Below, in pieces: positions 25,050-37,689 of a stretch of DNA of 64,000 nucleotides. A model generated the notes under the pieces. It saw only the letters and a list, made by a program, of their open reading frames with translations, was not told where the DNA came from and made no database searches. The first letter of the stretch is position 1, and every line of letters begins with the position of its first letter. Made by a program: the position numbers and the translations under genes. The DNA comes from Metaphire vulgaris (taxonomy: Eukaryota; Annelida; Clitellata; Crassiclitellata; Megascolecidae): the NCBI GenBank assembly GCA_018105865.1, contig CM030841.1, positions 11,665,682 to 11,729,681 of the forward strand, given 5' to 3'.

Positions 25050-27110
25050 TCTCAGAATGTCAGTTAAATCAATTCCAAAGTGACATCTTGACCACTAGAA
25101 TGCACGACTATGGTTTTCATGCAAGCGCCAACAGTCCAAATATTTGCAAGAGTGTAACTGAGACATGATAACAGCAACAACGACGAAGACGACGATGATG
25201 ATGAGGAGAAGGAGAAGGAGGAGGAGGACGATGGTGTGGACGACCAATCTGTTATAGGATTTTGAATGTGCAGAAATATCTAGTTCAGCGTTTGGTGAAA
25301 AATTGAAAATGAAGACAGACATCAAAGCTAGCAGACATTCGATAGAAACAACACAGGGGATTAGGAATGAAGTTCGCTCAATCCATTCATCACAGTCAGC
25401 GTCTTCTCGTTCAGACGAAAAAGAAGAAGAAAAAAATATACAATACGAGAAGAGAGAATAGTTGCGAATAAAAGGAATTTAGGCAATCAAGGAAAGTGAA
25501 TTAACGGGCGGAGAAAGTCGATTATACGGAGCGCAAGAAGACGAAACGTAGAAGATGATGATGATGATGAAGGAGAAGAAGAGGAGGAGGAAGAAGAAGA
25601 AGAAGACGAAGAAGAAGAAAAAGAAGACTTCTTCTGTTCTTCTGTTTGGCCAAACCATCGATTATATCGAATATACTATGCATCTAGGCACTCCAGTAAA
25701 AAATTAATTAGTCGTTCTTCGGGGACTTGTTTTTGTTACCATGCAGAGACGATCGATTTGAACTCGAACGAAGACCAAAGATGCGTGGAATCTCTTTGAA
25801 TCTGCGAGCACGTCCTGTGGTCAATAACAGCGCTTCTCAGACTTTCTGATGCTGATGACCAGTATAGTCTATATAAAATGACTCCCATAGAATAATGACT
25901 CCCAGTCATTATTATAAATATAACAATGACGGGGGAGTTATTATTACATGGATTTTATTATAATATGCTAATCCAGTAAATGCTTTGGCGAAATTACTGC
26001 AACCTGACAAGTTTTCCAGTCACTATGGATTTAGTTACCAATCGCCTATATTGACGTATTTTCAAGAAAACATTCGTTAAATTAAATTATACTGATTTCA
26101 GTACGCTATTCGTTTTAAATTTGCGAGCACATTTCTGAAATTATAATTGAAAACGTTTAGTATGCCTAGTTTCTGCTTCACTATTTCAAATTTAAAAATA
26201 AATGTCCTATACGTCTGCAGTAACTACTAACTAATCCTGAACGACCCATAGTTTGAGTAGCACTGGTCTGTAATAAAAATTGGCTTCAAGTTTGAAGCTA
26301 AGTAACTAACTAGCAAGCGAAGTAACGTCTTAAAATTAATTAAGATGTACCAAAATTCAAAATTATTGGGAGATGAATCAACGAATACTTTTTCATTCTA
26401 CTGGAATGTGTGCCTAGACGTAAACTTCTATTAAGCCTCTAAGGCGCGAACCTCCCCTCCCTCCCCTCCCCCTCCCCCGTCTGCCACTTTTTGAGAGGCC
26501 ATCATAGGGAAAGGGGGTTGGTATATGGGCTGAGTCTCTCACTTTTTCATCCAAGTTTAGCTTACGCCAATGAACGTGTTGAATTTGAGTTCTATAAATC
26601 GTCGGATGAATTTAGACCAGCGCAGGCTTAGCGTAGACTTAGCCTCCTACGTCTATTGACAAAATGCCGTGAAGATCCTTATGTATTCGTTCCGATATAA
26701 GACAGCGAGACAGCGAAGATTTTCACAGACGAGAGCAAATCCTCTGATTACAGGACTTATCTTTTGTGAGGAATTCTTGTCTGTCGAAGAAGGATTTTGT
26801 TTTAAAAAAACATCGTTGCCAAAACACATCCGTATATCACGACCAAGAAAAAAAACTGCTTCGAATCCCGGCACAATGAAAATAACGTTCTACTTTGTGA
26901 TACCATTAACGTCGTTTTTTCCGACTGATTGGTGTCTCGGGGGAGCCATGTTGCTTTGGCATCGGTCTGGTCGTAAAATAGTTTTCGACTGACTGTGTGC
27001 ATGCAGTTCGTTGTGTATACAGAATCGTCTGTTCCTAAGGCCTCGCGATGTATCGAGCACGCATAGGCCGGAATTCTGGCATCAATGGCGGCTGTTGTAT
27101 TTACGAGAGG
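25050..27110. other. Unassigned, with purine-rich GAA/GAG tracts
   Basis: GAC/GAG/GAA runs at 25170-25240 and 25550-25630. ORFs at 26653-27002 have no family match. Confidence 0.4.
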
Positions 27111-27113
27111 GGA

Positions 27114-27114
<1 letters not shown>

Positions 27115-27205
<91 letters not shown>
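27115..27205. repeat. (CA)45 microsatellite
   Basis: Uninterrupted CA. Confidence 0.96.
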
Positions 27206-27206
<1 letters not shown>

Positions 27207-27620
27207 GACGAATACAGTTAACAAAAAGATCGATCCACATAAGTTCCTGGGCAAGATGGCGCAACGGGAATCTGGCGTCAAATCGAATATTTCGGTAGAT
27301 TTGAAGTGCGTCCCAATCTGAGATCTATCGATAGCGTGCGGTTTCCGGTATCCCGGTCTACTGTATATAGGGACTGCATGGGTCACGGTTGGCCAATCGG
27401 CTGTGAAGAATGGTTCCATATTTCGATGATTTATTTCAGAGAGCAAACATTAATTTTACTGTAACGCATTCTCTATTTTAAAAATCCTACTAGTATAATA
27501 AAAATAAAAATATAACATTGTGAAAAATGGCGATTGTTATGTAGTTGCATTGACAAGTTAACAGCTAAGCAAAAACTAGATAGAGCCCAGTCAGAGAAAA
27601 CAGATAACATAAAAAACGAC

Positions 27621-28435
27621 CAGAGATGTAGCAAGTACAAAATACTTCAAGTTCAAGTGCAAGTACCTGGCCTCCAAGTACAAGTACATGAATTCCAAAA
27701 GCTTCGAGTACAAGTACAAGTACCTGGCCTCCAAGTACAAGTACAAGTACCGAAGCCTCAAGTACAAGTACAAGTACAAGTACCGATCCTCATAGCCAAG
27801 TACAAACAGTAAGTACACTTTATTAACGGGTAGATATCGGTTTGACACAGTTATTCAATAAAATCGACACAATTAGCAATAAGGTTTAGTCCTGATATCA
27901 ATTCATCAGTTCATTACAGTGATGAACAATCTAAATACCATCACAGTTGCACTTTAGAAAAAAATCAAAGATGAGAACCTTGCATCGGTCATCTTATCCC
28001 ATTTGTCTGTTATAAGTTAATTGCCACTTTATTTTTGTGCACAATTGCTATTTACCACTAAGACTATTTTTCTCAGCGTTATAATCAGTAAATGCAAACC
28101 TAACGACACAAATGCTTTATCTTCAGGCATGCTGTTCGTATTATTATTTGCCTATGCCATAGATTATTTCATAGGCTATGCTTAAAAGAAATGCTCTGCT
28201 TAAACAACGAAAAGAAGACCACATAGTTCTTCAGCAACCTAACAGCTGCCTGCTTAGCGCTTAGTAGCAGAGATGAAGATGAAGCAAGCGGACGTGCAGC
28301 AAATACACAATATAAGTACAAGTACCTGGCCTCCAAGTACAAGTACAAGTGCCTAGCCTCCAAGTACAAGTACAAGTACTGAAAAATCGTACTCGAGTAC
28401 AACTCCGAGTACAAGTACCAAGTACTACATCTCTG
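27621..28435. mobile_element. 815-bp hAT-like element with subterminal AAGTAC repeats
   Basis: Ends CAGAGATGTAGCAAGTAC / AGTACTACATCTCTG are inverted. Flanks AAAACGAC and AATACGAC match at 7 of 8 bases. AAGTAC hexamers and a CCTGGCCTCCAAGTAC unit cluster at both ends, the usual layout of transposase-binding subterminal repeats. No transposase remains. Confidence 0.82.
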
Positions 28436-28862
28436 AATACGACCACTTGAAGACATTCGTTTTATAATAACACAGTGTATCTCATTCTTTTCTGGCGCAA
28501 CCTATAAGCAGAACTCTCTAATTCCGTTAATGCAGTCTGCTTAGAATGTCAGCGTGCAATGGGACAATTTCCTAAGCAAGCAAACAAACAAACAAACAAA
28601 TTCGTTCCAGATGGCATTTGCGTCTCAATTAAATCGCAATTTTCACCCTGATTTCTCTCGCCGGGTGACTGCCTCCACTTTCTCAATTGTACACCGGTGC
28701 GTGCAGATTCGGCATTAATATTTAATGGTATGTATACGCTTGACGTTTCAGGCCGGTCACAAGTACATTGCTATGAAAGAGCAGTATAAATCGAAGATTT
28801 AAAATGAACTAGACGATCTAGGCTTTTCCTTAACTCCGCCATAACCGGCTGCAAGCCCGGAT

Positions 28863-29057
28863 CAGTGGCGGCTCCACCAGCGGGGGCCATGGGGGCCCGT
28901 GCCCCCTATTGAGTGCCTGGCCCCCCAGTGCCCCCCCCCCAGTTGGGACCCTATACTTAATGCTACATACATTAAACACCAAATGGTTGGCCCCCCATGT
29001 ATAGAAGTTGCCACCCCAACGCCCCCCCCCACTTGCCAAATCCTAGAGCCGCCACTG
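28863..29057. mobile_element. hAT MITE, CAGTGGCGGCTC family
   Basis: Inverted ends CAGTGGCGGCTCC / GAGCCGCCACTG; duplication GCCCGGAT at 28855-28862 and 29058-29065. It is closely similar to the copy at 46198. Confidence 0.93.
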
Positions 29058-29065
29058 GCCCGGAT

Positions 29066-29983
29066 GAGAGAGGAGGAGCCAGACACCCGTTGTTTATTGG
29101 CTATAGGGCTGAGTTTGATGCGAATTTGCGATCGCATATTTTAAAAAATCTTAATGCTCCGCATTTTCATCAGTTGTCTCAGCATACATGCGATTTCTGT
29201 ACAACTATATGCGGCAATCTTATTCGCATTTTAAGCTATTTTCATCACACATATATAGCACTTTTAAAACTATTTTTCCCAGTATAGGCATCGATTTACA
29301 GGGAATCAACGCCTGCCTGTATGACCTTGTTTTTCTCGTCAGCCCCTTTTCATCGGAAACCACTGCAACTTCCGCAAAGACTCGGCGGCGGCGCATAATT
29401 GAAAAATTTCCGTATTTTCTCCTCATTTGCTTCGCATATCTTAAGACCTCTGAGTCTCTGAGTCCCACATATTTCCCCAAACCTCCCCCCCATAAAACTC
29501 ACGGTCTTATTTGACGGACGCGACTCTAAACAGATGCATAAGTCTTCATTTTGGACCGAGAAAGAGGCTAAAGATCGTCGAATCAATAAGAAAAACCCCG
29601 ACAAATGTCCTTCGCATCAGTCAACATTATCGACGACCATGGAGCGACCGTTAAAGCCTGGTTGTCAGGCGAAAAGGAAAACCCGGAACTTTTCGATGGA
29701 ATTTGAATTCACCACACATCGCCAAATCGTCTTAAGAGCGTCTTGTGTGTGAGAAAAATCGCAGTGGGGGCCGCCATCCAAGTGGCGTAGAATTGCCCCA
29801 GAAATCAAGCGATTGAAACCCGGACATTAGACGTCGGTCGCTTCGAAAGTCGACGAGATACGACTGGAAACGAGGCGCCGAGACGGTATTTAAACTGTCA
29901 CTTGGGAGGAAAATAGCGGACTCGCGAAGGAAAAAGTCGAATAGGATTTTTGTAATTACCTCGAAAAATTAATTATTTACTTC
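29066..29983. other. Nothing recognised
   Basis: Several 70-110 codon ORFs on both strands with no motif; a G-poor block near 29470. Confidence 0.45.
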
Positions 29984-29991
29984 GTCGTGCT

Positions 29992-30161
29992 CATGGGCGC
30001 CCGCACATCGGGGCAAGAGGGGACACTTGCCCCTCCCTCCTGGAAAATGCAAATGTCAATATTTCACATTGAAATTTGAAACCCTTGCTAAAATATTAAC
30101 CGTGACCAATGTGTTAAGTTATGTTTCGCCCCTCCTGGAAAAATTTCTGTGGGCGCCCATG
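29992..30161. mobile_element. hAT-type MITE with CATGGGCGCCC ends
   Basis: Inverted ends CATGGGCGCCCGCA / TGTGGGCGCCCATG enclose 170 bp flanked by GTCGTGCT on both sides (29984-29991, 30162-30169). Confidence 0.85.
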
Positions 30162-30444
30162 GTCGTGCTCATCACCGCATGCGAACAGATTGCTTTGCTG
30201 AAAGAAAAAAACGTCAACTGCTAGCACCGGTATTAAACATTGGCACACTGTTGAGGATTTTTTGGGGGGGTTAGTTGGCGTGATCAAAGAGAATGCATGT
30301 CTGCTAAAGTACTGAAGATCTTATTGTTTCTACATACCATCTTGTAGCTGAACTGTGTTGTAACTATACTGCGTATTCCGTATTGACAGATTATAAACGA
30401 TTTTAAAATCTGACAACGAATTTTGAATTCGTTTTACCTACACT

Positions 30445-30690
30445 GTATGGTAAACAACTGGCGGCCCGCGGGCCAGATCCGGCCCACCAGGAACTGTGAA
30501 ATGGACGCGAAGATACTGAGACGATCGATAACTTTCTTATAATACATACGAATTAATTATATTTAAATGTAATGTTTTCGACTTGCCTGCTTTCTAATAC
30601 TTATGAACTATATTTTATAACGAAGGAATTTCCACCTGGCCGTCGGGTACCAGTCATTAAAAAATGCGGCCCTCAATGAAATTTAGCTGA
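30445..30690. mobile_element. Repeat element with GGCGGCCCGCGGGCC start, two copies
   Basis: This segment and 43808-44060 share a layout: GGCCCGC start, GATACTGAAACGAT-like block, TGTAATGTTTTCGAC, TTTCTAATAC...GAACTATATTTT, CCACCTGGCC and a closing TGCGGCCC. It looks like an internally deleted DNA transposon; boundaries are approximate. Confidence 0.6.
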
Positions 30691-31292
30691 ATACTTCTGA
30701 CCCACATCGTCTTGACTGCCGCACGACACCTGGTTAGTAATTATGCTCCGAGAACCCGTATCATCGACATTTATCTCCTGCGAGGAGTGCAATCAAAATC
30801 CGATTGGTCGTTAACTCAACACCTGTGACCATCAATTCCAAACGCGTTCCTAATGAGAATGAAGACGACGGCCCGGGGGGAGGAGGGAGGAAGGGGGTGT
30901 CATTTCCCTCGGCGGCAGAAGTTTAGAGACGTCTTTTGTTCGAGAAGAAGCGCTCAACAACATCTGACATCAAACGCGTTAATACAAAAACTGATCGCCG
31001 CTGCGTGCGTCCAAGAAGCGACGTACTGTACAGAACTAATCGGCCATGCAGCTTTTAATTAAAGTAGGAAACTGTCCAAGGAAAGGACAGAGCGCCGCTT
31101 AGACGAACGTAGCGATCTTGCGGCGGAGAAGCCGGACAAGGGATATATAGAGACTGTTGACGCGTCGGTCCACAGGGTCCCATGCATCTATATTTGCCAT
31201 TCGATCGATCTGCTCTGACCAACGAACGACGAATCGACTTCCAAGACGATTGAAAACTGCGATCTCCCTTAAATCAATCTGCAGAAGAACTA
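30691..31292. other. Nothing recognised
   Basis: Higher CpG content around 30840-31150; no gene signal. Confidence 0.45.
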
Positions 31293-31690
31293 AGTAAGTA
31301 AGTAAAATATCGTGGATTTATATAGCGCCTCGGGAAACAGCACAACAGTAGCTGCTTATTCTTAGGCGCTCAGCCTCTCTTAAAATAGCCATAGGAAAGG
31401 TATGAGATCAGGCAGTGAGGCTAGGTTGTTACAGCTATGGATGAAATGATTTCAGGAAAAGGAATGATTTAAGCTTAGACCTGAAGACTTGAGGAGATAA
31501 TGCAGGAATTATAGGAAATGATTCAGATTTTATTGTTTGAAAGTGTCCAAGTCTGCGAAGGGAAGCTGGGATCGAATTCCAAAGTTCAGGTGCAGCGTAT
31601 GAGAAGGCACGGTTGCAAATTTTCAGGGATGACTAATTTAGCGGGCGTGACAGAGTGAGATGAGATGACTAACGTGTGGGTCGAGGAGGC
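31293..31690 (-). mobile_element. LINE 3' fragment, different subfamily
   Basis: The minus strand reads CNRAFSYAAPELWNSIPASL and on to FRSKLKSFLFLKSFHP* (stop at 31435-31437). The tail has GGCGCTATATAAATCC and ends in (ACTT)n. It faces the 31790 copy head to head. A plus-strand tail of the same family lies at about 35700-35850. Confidence 0.8.
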
Positions 31691-31789
31691 TGAGGGGTTA
31701 ATAGTGATCTAAGGTAGACAGGTTTTGATGACTGAAGTGAGCTATATGTAAGTGTTATTATCTTATATTGGATACGTTCTGTTATTTTA

Positions 31790-32242
31790 TCTTATCGCCG
31801 TATCTATCGCTCCAGATGGGGAGCACACATCACTCCACTCCTGAGGGACCGACTGCATTGGTTAATTATCTCCGAACGGGTATAGCGTTCAAGCGACATT
31901 GGCTTACGTACCGCGCCCTAAACGACCCTCATTGCCCGACATTTCCTCTCCGAGCTGATCGCGAGAACTACAGCGATCAAACGTCGTTCTGTACTTCGAT
32001 CCGGACACAATAATCAACTGGTTGTCGCTCCTCCCCTCAGAACGGCGGGTCTCGGAGTCAGATCCTTTCGGCGCGGGAATCCTGCATTGTGGAATTTACT
32101 CACGAAGACGGTGACAACTGAGTCACTCCCTGATCAGTTCCGGAAACAGTTGAAGACGCATTTGTTTAACAGCTCGTTTTTGTAAAGCGCTCTTGACTTT
32201 GCTTCGATTGCCATGTTTACTGCGCTTAAGACATTGTCTTGC
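31790..32242 (+). mobile_element. CR1/L2-like LINE 3' fragment
   Basis: In several frames it reads HITPLLRDRLHWLIISERV, then NNQLVVAPPLRTAGLGVRS and RRGNPALWNLLTKTVTT...LKTHLFNSSFL*. This is the same family as the minus-strand copy at 7440. Frameshifts and stops mark it as dead. An (AAT)n array follows at about 32243-32324. Confidence 0.85.
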
Positions 32243-32328
<86 letters not shown>

Positions 32329-32460
32329 TATTTTAAAGCCAATGTAATGATTTTAGTATGGGTGAAATGTTGAATTTAGGTGACTTAGTAACAGCGCGAG
32401 CCAATGCATTTTGTATTGATTGCAATTTGTTGATGGAGGTCAAAAATAAAAGGCGAAACG

Positions 32461-32464
32461 AGAA

Positions 32465-32514
<50 letters not shown>

Positions 32515-32579
32515 TGCCTGACAGACTGACTGCCTGACTGCCTGACTGCCTGAATGAATGAATGACCGACAGCAGAATG

Positions 32580-32650
<71 letters not shown>
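32461..32650. repeat. CAGA array and (GA)n
   Basis: CAGA units about 32465-32512, a GACTGCCT region, then GA about 32582-32648. Confidence 0.94.
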
Positions 32651-32652
<2 letters not shown>

Positions 32653-32788
32653 GATAGCGAAGGGAGGAAGTGCGTGTTTGAGCAATACACTTTATTTTAT
32701 GTAGGCTAGAATCATTCTGGAAAATTAATTTCTAGCGCTGACTGAAGTTTTTGACTAGAGATCTGTCCAGTGCAAGATCCGTTTCACC

Positions 32789-33170
32789 CAAGAATATTTT
32801 TCACCCCTAACACCATCCAACCCCCCAACCCCCAATTTGAGGTCGACACCCCCTCAAATTTGGTCATGTGACAATGGCATGCATACTAAATGCATACCTA
32901 TTAGCCCTAAACATCTCCAAATGGAGAAGTACACCCCAACACTTTTATCCTCGGATGACCTTTTTTGGCTTGTCAGACTTTTTTTGAGACTTGATAAAGT
33001 TTTTTTGCTTGTCTGCCTTTTTCGGTAGTTCGGTAGAGACTACCAAATTCCGACACACCCATATTTTCCCGACACCACAAATTCACAATCCTACAATCCT
33101 AGGAAATAACCACACTCCCCAGATTTTCCCGACACCCCCCCCTCAATTCACAATCCTAGAAATAACCTTG
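32789..33170. mobile_element. hAT MITE, CAGGGATATTT family (older copy)
   Basis: Ends CAAGAATATTTTT / AAATAACCTTG, flanks GTTTCACC and GTTTTACC (7 of 8). The body matches 48322-48675. It has two copies of the TTTTTTGGCTTGTCAG module. Confidence 0.82.
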
Positions 33171-33178
33171 GTTTTACC

Positions 33179-33942
33179 AGGGTTCATCTGACCTTGGATT
33201 TCTATAGCGCCACTTCATAATGCAGAGGAGGGAGCATCGATTCACGATAACTCACCGGCTCCCGACCGCAAGAGTATAGTTCTCACCCAGCGACCGTTTT
33301 ATGAATAAAAAATGGCGTAGAAGGAAAACACAAAGACGTTGCTATAAGATGATGGCAGAGAATAAAAATGCCGCATAAGACCTCGATGAGCGATGCGGTT
33401 TCTGAACGCGTGACATAGCGCTACAAAAATCATCAACGCAAAAGCGCTACGAGATCGAAAAGCATCGTGGGAGAAGGATGAACAGGTCTAATGATGACAA
33501 ACGAAACTAAAGTAGCGATGCACGGTATGCCGGTATGAAAAGCGACGGTAATACATACCGTGGGTTGGCTGAATACCGCGGTTAATCGTCAGAGTATTTA
33601 TTGATTTTATTTAAGACTTCCTAGACCTCGAAAATTAAAAGGAATGTCGTATCTTTGGCAGAGACATCGGTGATCTTGAGCAATATCGTAAAGTAAGTCG
33701 CAAAACGCGTTATTGTTCAAAACGTTGTGGTTATAGACTTATAGTCCGAAACTTTGTGTTATGCTATAGGCTAGTTAGTTACTTGCGATTATAGTAAATA
33801 AGCTAGTAATTTATCACAAGCAAACGATTCGCAAGCAGAATTTGTCTAAGAATGATAACGTATAGGGCCTAACGGTATTTTTCACACATTTTTGATATCG
33901 TTGAGCATTTTCTAATAACTCACTTCGCTAGATTAAAGTAGA
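33179..33942. other. Unassigned; possible MITE end near 33515
   Basis: GCGATGCACGGTATGCCGGTAT at about 33515 resembles a transposon terminus, with no partner found. Confidence 0.35.
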
Positions 33943-33950
33943 TTTATGAC

Positions 33951-34125
33951 CAGCGTGCGATTTGTGACCTGGAGCAGTGGGGGGAATATGCCGAGCTTGG
34001 GGGGATGTAGTTGTTCGGGAAGTGTAGCAGTGGGAGGGATGTAGTGGTGGGGGATGTAGCAGTAGGGGGATGCAGTTGGGCAGTGGGGGGGGGGATCCCC
34101 TCTTCCCCCTACAAATCGCGCCCTG
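33951..34125. mobile_element. hAT MITE with CAGNGYGCGATTTGT ends
   Basis: Ends CAGCGTGCGATTTGT / ACAAATCGCGCCCTG, perfect duplication TTTATGAC (33943-33950, 34126-34133). The interior is G-rich GGGGATGTAGCAGT-type repeats. Confidence 0.88.
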
Positions 34126-34137
34126 TTTATGACTAAT

Positions 34138-34460
34138 TCTTCTTCTTCTTCTTCTTCTTCTTCTTCTTCTTCTTCTTCTTCAGGTGTCGTGTATTTCTAC
34201 GTTGACAACTATGGGCTTCCATTTCTCTCTGTTGTGTGTTGCTTGTATGAGTTCTAATTCTGTAGTTACCCCATTTATATCAGTCAGTAAACTACTGATA
34301 TACGTCGTTCTTTGTCTTCCTCTTGATCTTTTGCCTTCGGCTTTTCCAGTAGTTACCAGGTTTTCTATACATTTCTTCCTCATTATTTGTTCAAAAAGAC
34401 CAGCTTTTCTACACCTTTCTTCCTCATTATATGTCCAAAAAATTGAAGTTGTCTTTTACG
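34138..34460 (-). mobile_element. Non-LTR retrotransposon ORF2 C-terminus with (GAA)n tail
   Basis: The minus strand reads QLQFFGHIMRKKGVEK, then a second IMRKKCIENLVTTGKAEGKR and SRGRQRTTYISSLL, ending before (GAA)n (about 34138-34182 in plus as TTC). The GHIMRKK block is tandemly duplicated and frameshifted. Confidence 0.8.
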
Positions 34461-35185
34461 TATTGCAGATAGCAATTTTCTTTGTGTACCTGCCATTTCG
34501 AGTACTAATTCATTCGTTTTCTTTTAAGTCCAAGATTTTTATGACTAATTACTTCAGCTTAAAACATGCAGGCTTCTTAGTGCCTCAACATGCTCGTACT
34601 GCGTGTAGTTGATGGACGGATCAGGAAACTAAAAAAGGAATCTTTCAGAAGATAGGAAATAGGTTTTCTCCTGACCGTAGGCCTATATACTGCTCCGATA
34701 AGATATTTATAATTGCACAGAGGAAGATTGGTCAGCGGAATAATGCGGACAACTAGATAATGAAGGGACAACGAAGTCCTACAAGGCTACGACCGTCGTA
34801 TAGGCCAACACGGAAAAGAAATTTGTCCTTCCTCTGTCACGCAATACGGAATGATTTGAAAAATCAGGCAACGATAGGAAATGTTGACGGCAAATGACGA
34901 CCAAACATGGAGCGCGCAATCGACCCAGTTTATTGTAGATTTATTTTCTAGCGCTAGTTTTTTATTCGACTGGATGTCCACACATTTCAGTGTTCCACAA
35001 ATCTTATTCCTGGTATTCGACTAGGAAGTCGTGGGTAGGCCTATTTCTCCACGCGGAAATTTCTAGTAGCTAGTCACGTGGTCCGTAAAGTCTGGATAAC
35101 ACAAAATCAGTCCCGATTAAGACGTAATACAGACGAAAATGCAGTAACAATCGAAACAATAAATTGATTCAAAGTTACCCAGAAG

Positions 35186-35427
35186 CAGTGCTTTTTCTGC
35201 CGGAACGCGCACCCGGAACCTTTTTCTCCCGAATTTTATGAATTTTTAATCTATATCAATTAAATTAAATTATTTTAATTATTTTTATAGCTTTTCCAGG
35301 CTGTGAATTAGTTCAATTATGTTTATAGCTTTTCCAGGCTGTGACTGACTATAACTTATGATCTGTTAACTTATATTACAGAATTTATAGTTATTACTTA
35401 TATTATTAATATTTTATTATTATAATA

Positions 35428-35491
<64 letters not shown>

Positions 35492-35633
35492 GGCCTACAT
35501 ATAAAATGCGTTATAAAGTGTCATAGGACTCATAGTCATATCTATGATTTCGTCTGAGTTTAATGATACTTTAAGTTTAATCATTCATACATGAAGATCC
35601 ATTACGGTACCTTTTTGCTAGAAAAAAGCACTG
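35186..35633. mobile_element. hAT MITE with internal (AAT)n
   Basis: Ends CAGTGCTTTTTCTGC / GCTAGAAAAAAGCACTG; flanks CCCAGAAG and CCTAGAAG (7 of 8). It contains an (AAT)n array at about 35427-35490 and two ATAGCTTTTCCAGGCTGTGA direct repeats. Confidence 0.85.
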
Positions 35634-36297
35634 CCTAGAAGAGAACTGAGTTCTTAGCCCTAAATGTAGCGTCCCACTCTTGGCTACCCTAATGGAATTA
35701 AGACCCATTTGACTGCCTCACCGCCCTGTGGATATAATGCCCGACTATAGTCAGATATAGATCAAGTGCCTAAGAGAATAATAAGCAGCCGCTACGTACT
35801 AATTCGAAAGTGCTATAAAATTCACGAGACTTTACTTACTAACTTACTTCTTCCATGGTACACCAGCTTGGTGGAATGCAGCTCTTTCGTGTCGGCTTAA
35901 TTCACTTAATTTCGACTTAAAAACTTAAAATTGAAATCTGAACCTGTAGAAGAAAAAAACTTTTAGATTGCGGACCCCTACTTTGTTCTCAACTTAGCTC
36001 GCGGACCGCATTATCTAACAAGTAAATGTTCCAGTTAATATTAAAAAATAATAATGGGCAGACTATTCACACAACACCAGTTGGCTAGCGGCGCTAACCC
36101 TATGACAACTTGCTACGATGCAGACAATCATAATACTGTATACAACTGAACACGGAATAACCGTTGTTACGTTACAGATACATGTACAGTAGATTGAACG
36201 AGGTTATTTTTTTCAAAAATCAGCCACTTCGTCAAATTATCTTAAATATAATTACTGTTGATGAGATGGATGTGCCTGCCTTTTTGCACAAACTGTC

Positions 36298-36540
36298 AAT
36301 TGAATGGATGGGTGGAATAAGGAGGTAACCGTATCCGACCCCCCAATGGTTTGAGTATCAATAACAATAAGAGGGGTAACTGCATTTACTTCCATATTTC
36401 ACCGGACCCTTCAACTGATATTTTCAACACTAGTGGGGTAACTGGATGTATTTCATTATTCCTCTGGGCCCTTCAATTGACAATCTCACCATTAAGGTGG
36501 TAGCTGCATTTAGCTCCTTATTCCACCCATCCATTCAATT
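36298..36540. repeat. ~62-bp minisatellite bracketed by a perfect 27-bp inverted repeat
   Basis: Arms 36298-36324 and 36514-36540 are exact reverse complements (TGAATGGATGGGTGGAATAA core). Between them GGTAAC/GGTAGC unit starts recur at 36324, 36375, 36437 and 36499, with shared TGCATTTA..TCC..TATT and CCCTTCAA blocks. Confidence 0.85.
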
Positions 36541-37015
36541 CTTGGTTGCATTTTGACACGAACGCACGCACGCAAGTCAATTTCAACGGAGTCTCGATCC
36601 ACTTCGTGTTCATTATTGTTCACTAATATTTAACGGCTAAGAGACTAAAATATTTGTGTTTTTGGCGTGTTCTTTAGGCCTACTTCTTTTAAAATTTTCT
36701 AAATATTTTCTGTTAGCCATTACGGCCTAAACCCAATAACTCTGAATTAGTGAGCGATGTTGTGTACTTGGCTATTATTTCTGATTGTTGCTGAGGTCTG
36801 GTGGTCTTTGCTTATGACTGATAGATGCAGCTGTAGGTGGTCTGGTGGAGGCCAAGGGAATCTGTTGCCAGAATGATATGAAAAGAAAGTACTAGCACGC
36901 CTTTAATATCTTTTTCAGTTCTCCAGGTCCAGGCGGCTGGTAACTGACTAAGCACATTACGGAGCGAAATATTTCATTAATGAAATAAAATCTGTTATAA
37001 GTAGCGTTCTCAATA

Positions 37016-37425
37016 GGGGGTTGTCCATTAATTACGTCAACAATTTAGGGGGAGAGGGGGTTTGAAAAAGTTTGACAGTTGTTGACAGGAGAGGGGGTCA
37101 AGAGAAGTTGACGTCAACAATTTCACTTTTTACAAATAATCAAAAAATAGGAAATTTCATGGAATACTACTTATTACAATGGAAAAAAGCATGGCAAAAA
37201 GGTAATCACCACCACATTTTGACATTCGATGAGCAAAAAAAGGGGAAAATGGTCATCACCACAAAAAATAATAACCTTGTTATTGGGACCTGTCATTGAT
37301 TTTGGGGTGGGGGGTCAAAAGTTTTGACGTAATTATGGGGAAGCGGGAAGTGAAAGTTGAAGTTGTTGACAGGGGGGGGTCAAAAAATCGCCCAAAAAAT
37401 TGTTGACATAATTAATGGACAGCCC
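37016..37425. mobile_element. Harbinger-like inverted-repeat element
   Basis: Ends GGGTTGTCCATTAATTACGT and the matching ATAATTAATGGACAGCCC are inverted. ATA precedes and follows, a possible 3-bp duplication. The interior repeats GTTGACAG and GTCAAAAA phrases, plus two minus-strand CCTTTTTTGCT-type modules. Confidence 0.68.
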
Positions 37426-37689
37426 ATAAGGACTTTCAATAAAATATGCTGATGTCGTCTACTGGGCCCTCACGCACGCTCTCGCGAGGCCTTATTGGTT
37501 TTCCCCTCTAATATTATACTCCTGCTGGCGGTGTTACTCTAGGCCTATGTCTATATATTATTATGTAGATTTACTATATTTATCTTATGATTTATATTGA
37601 TTATTATTGTTATTGGTGGCTCGACCAGCGCACATAATTTGAGCGCACAGATTGTTAATGCTAAAACTATGCAGTGCCACTGAATATTT

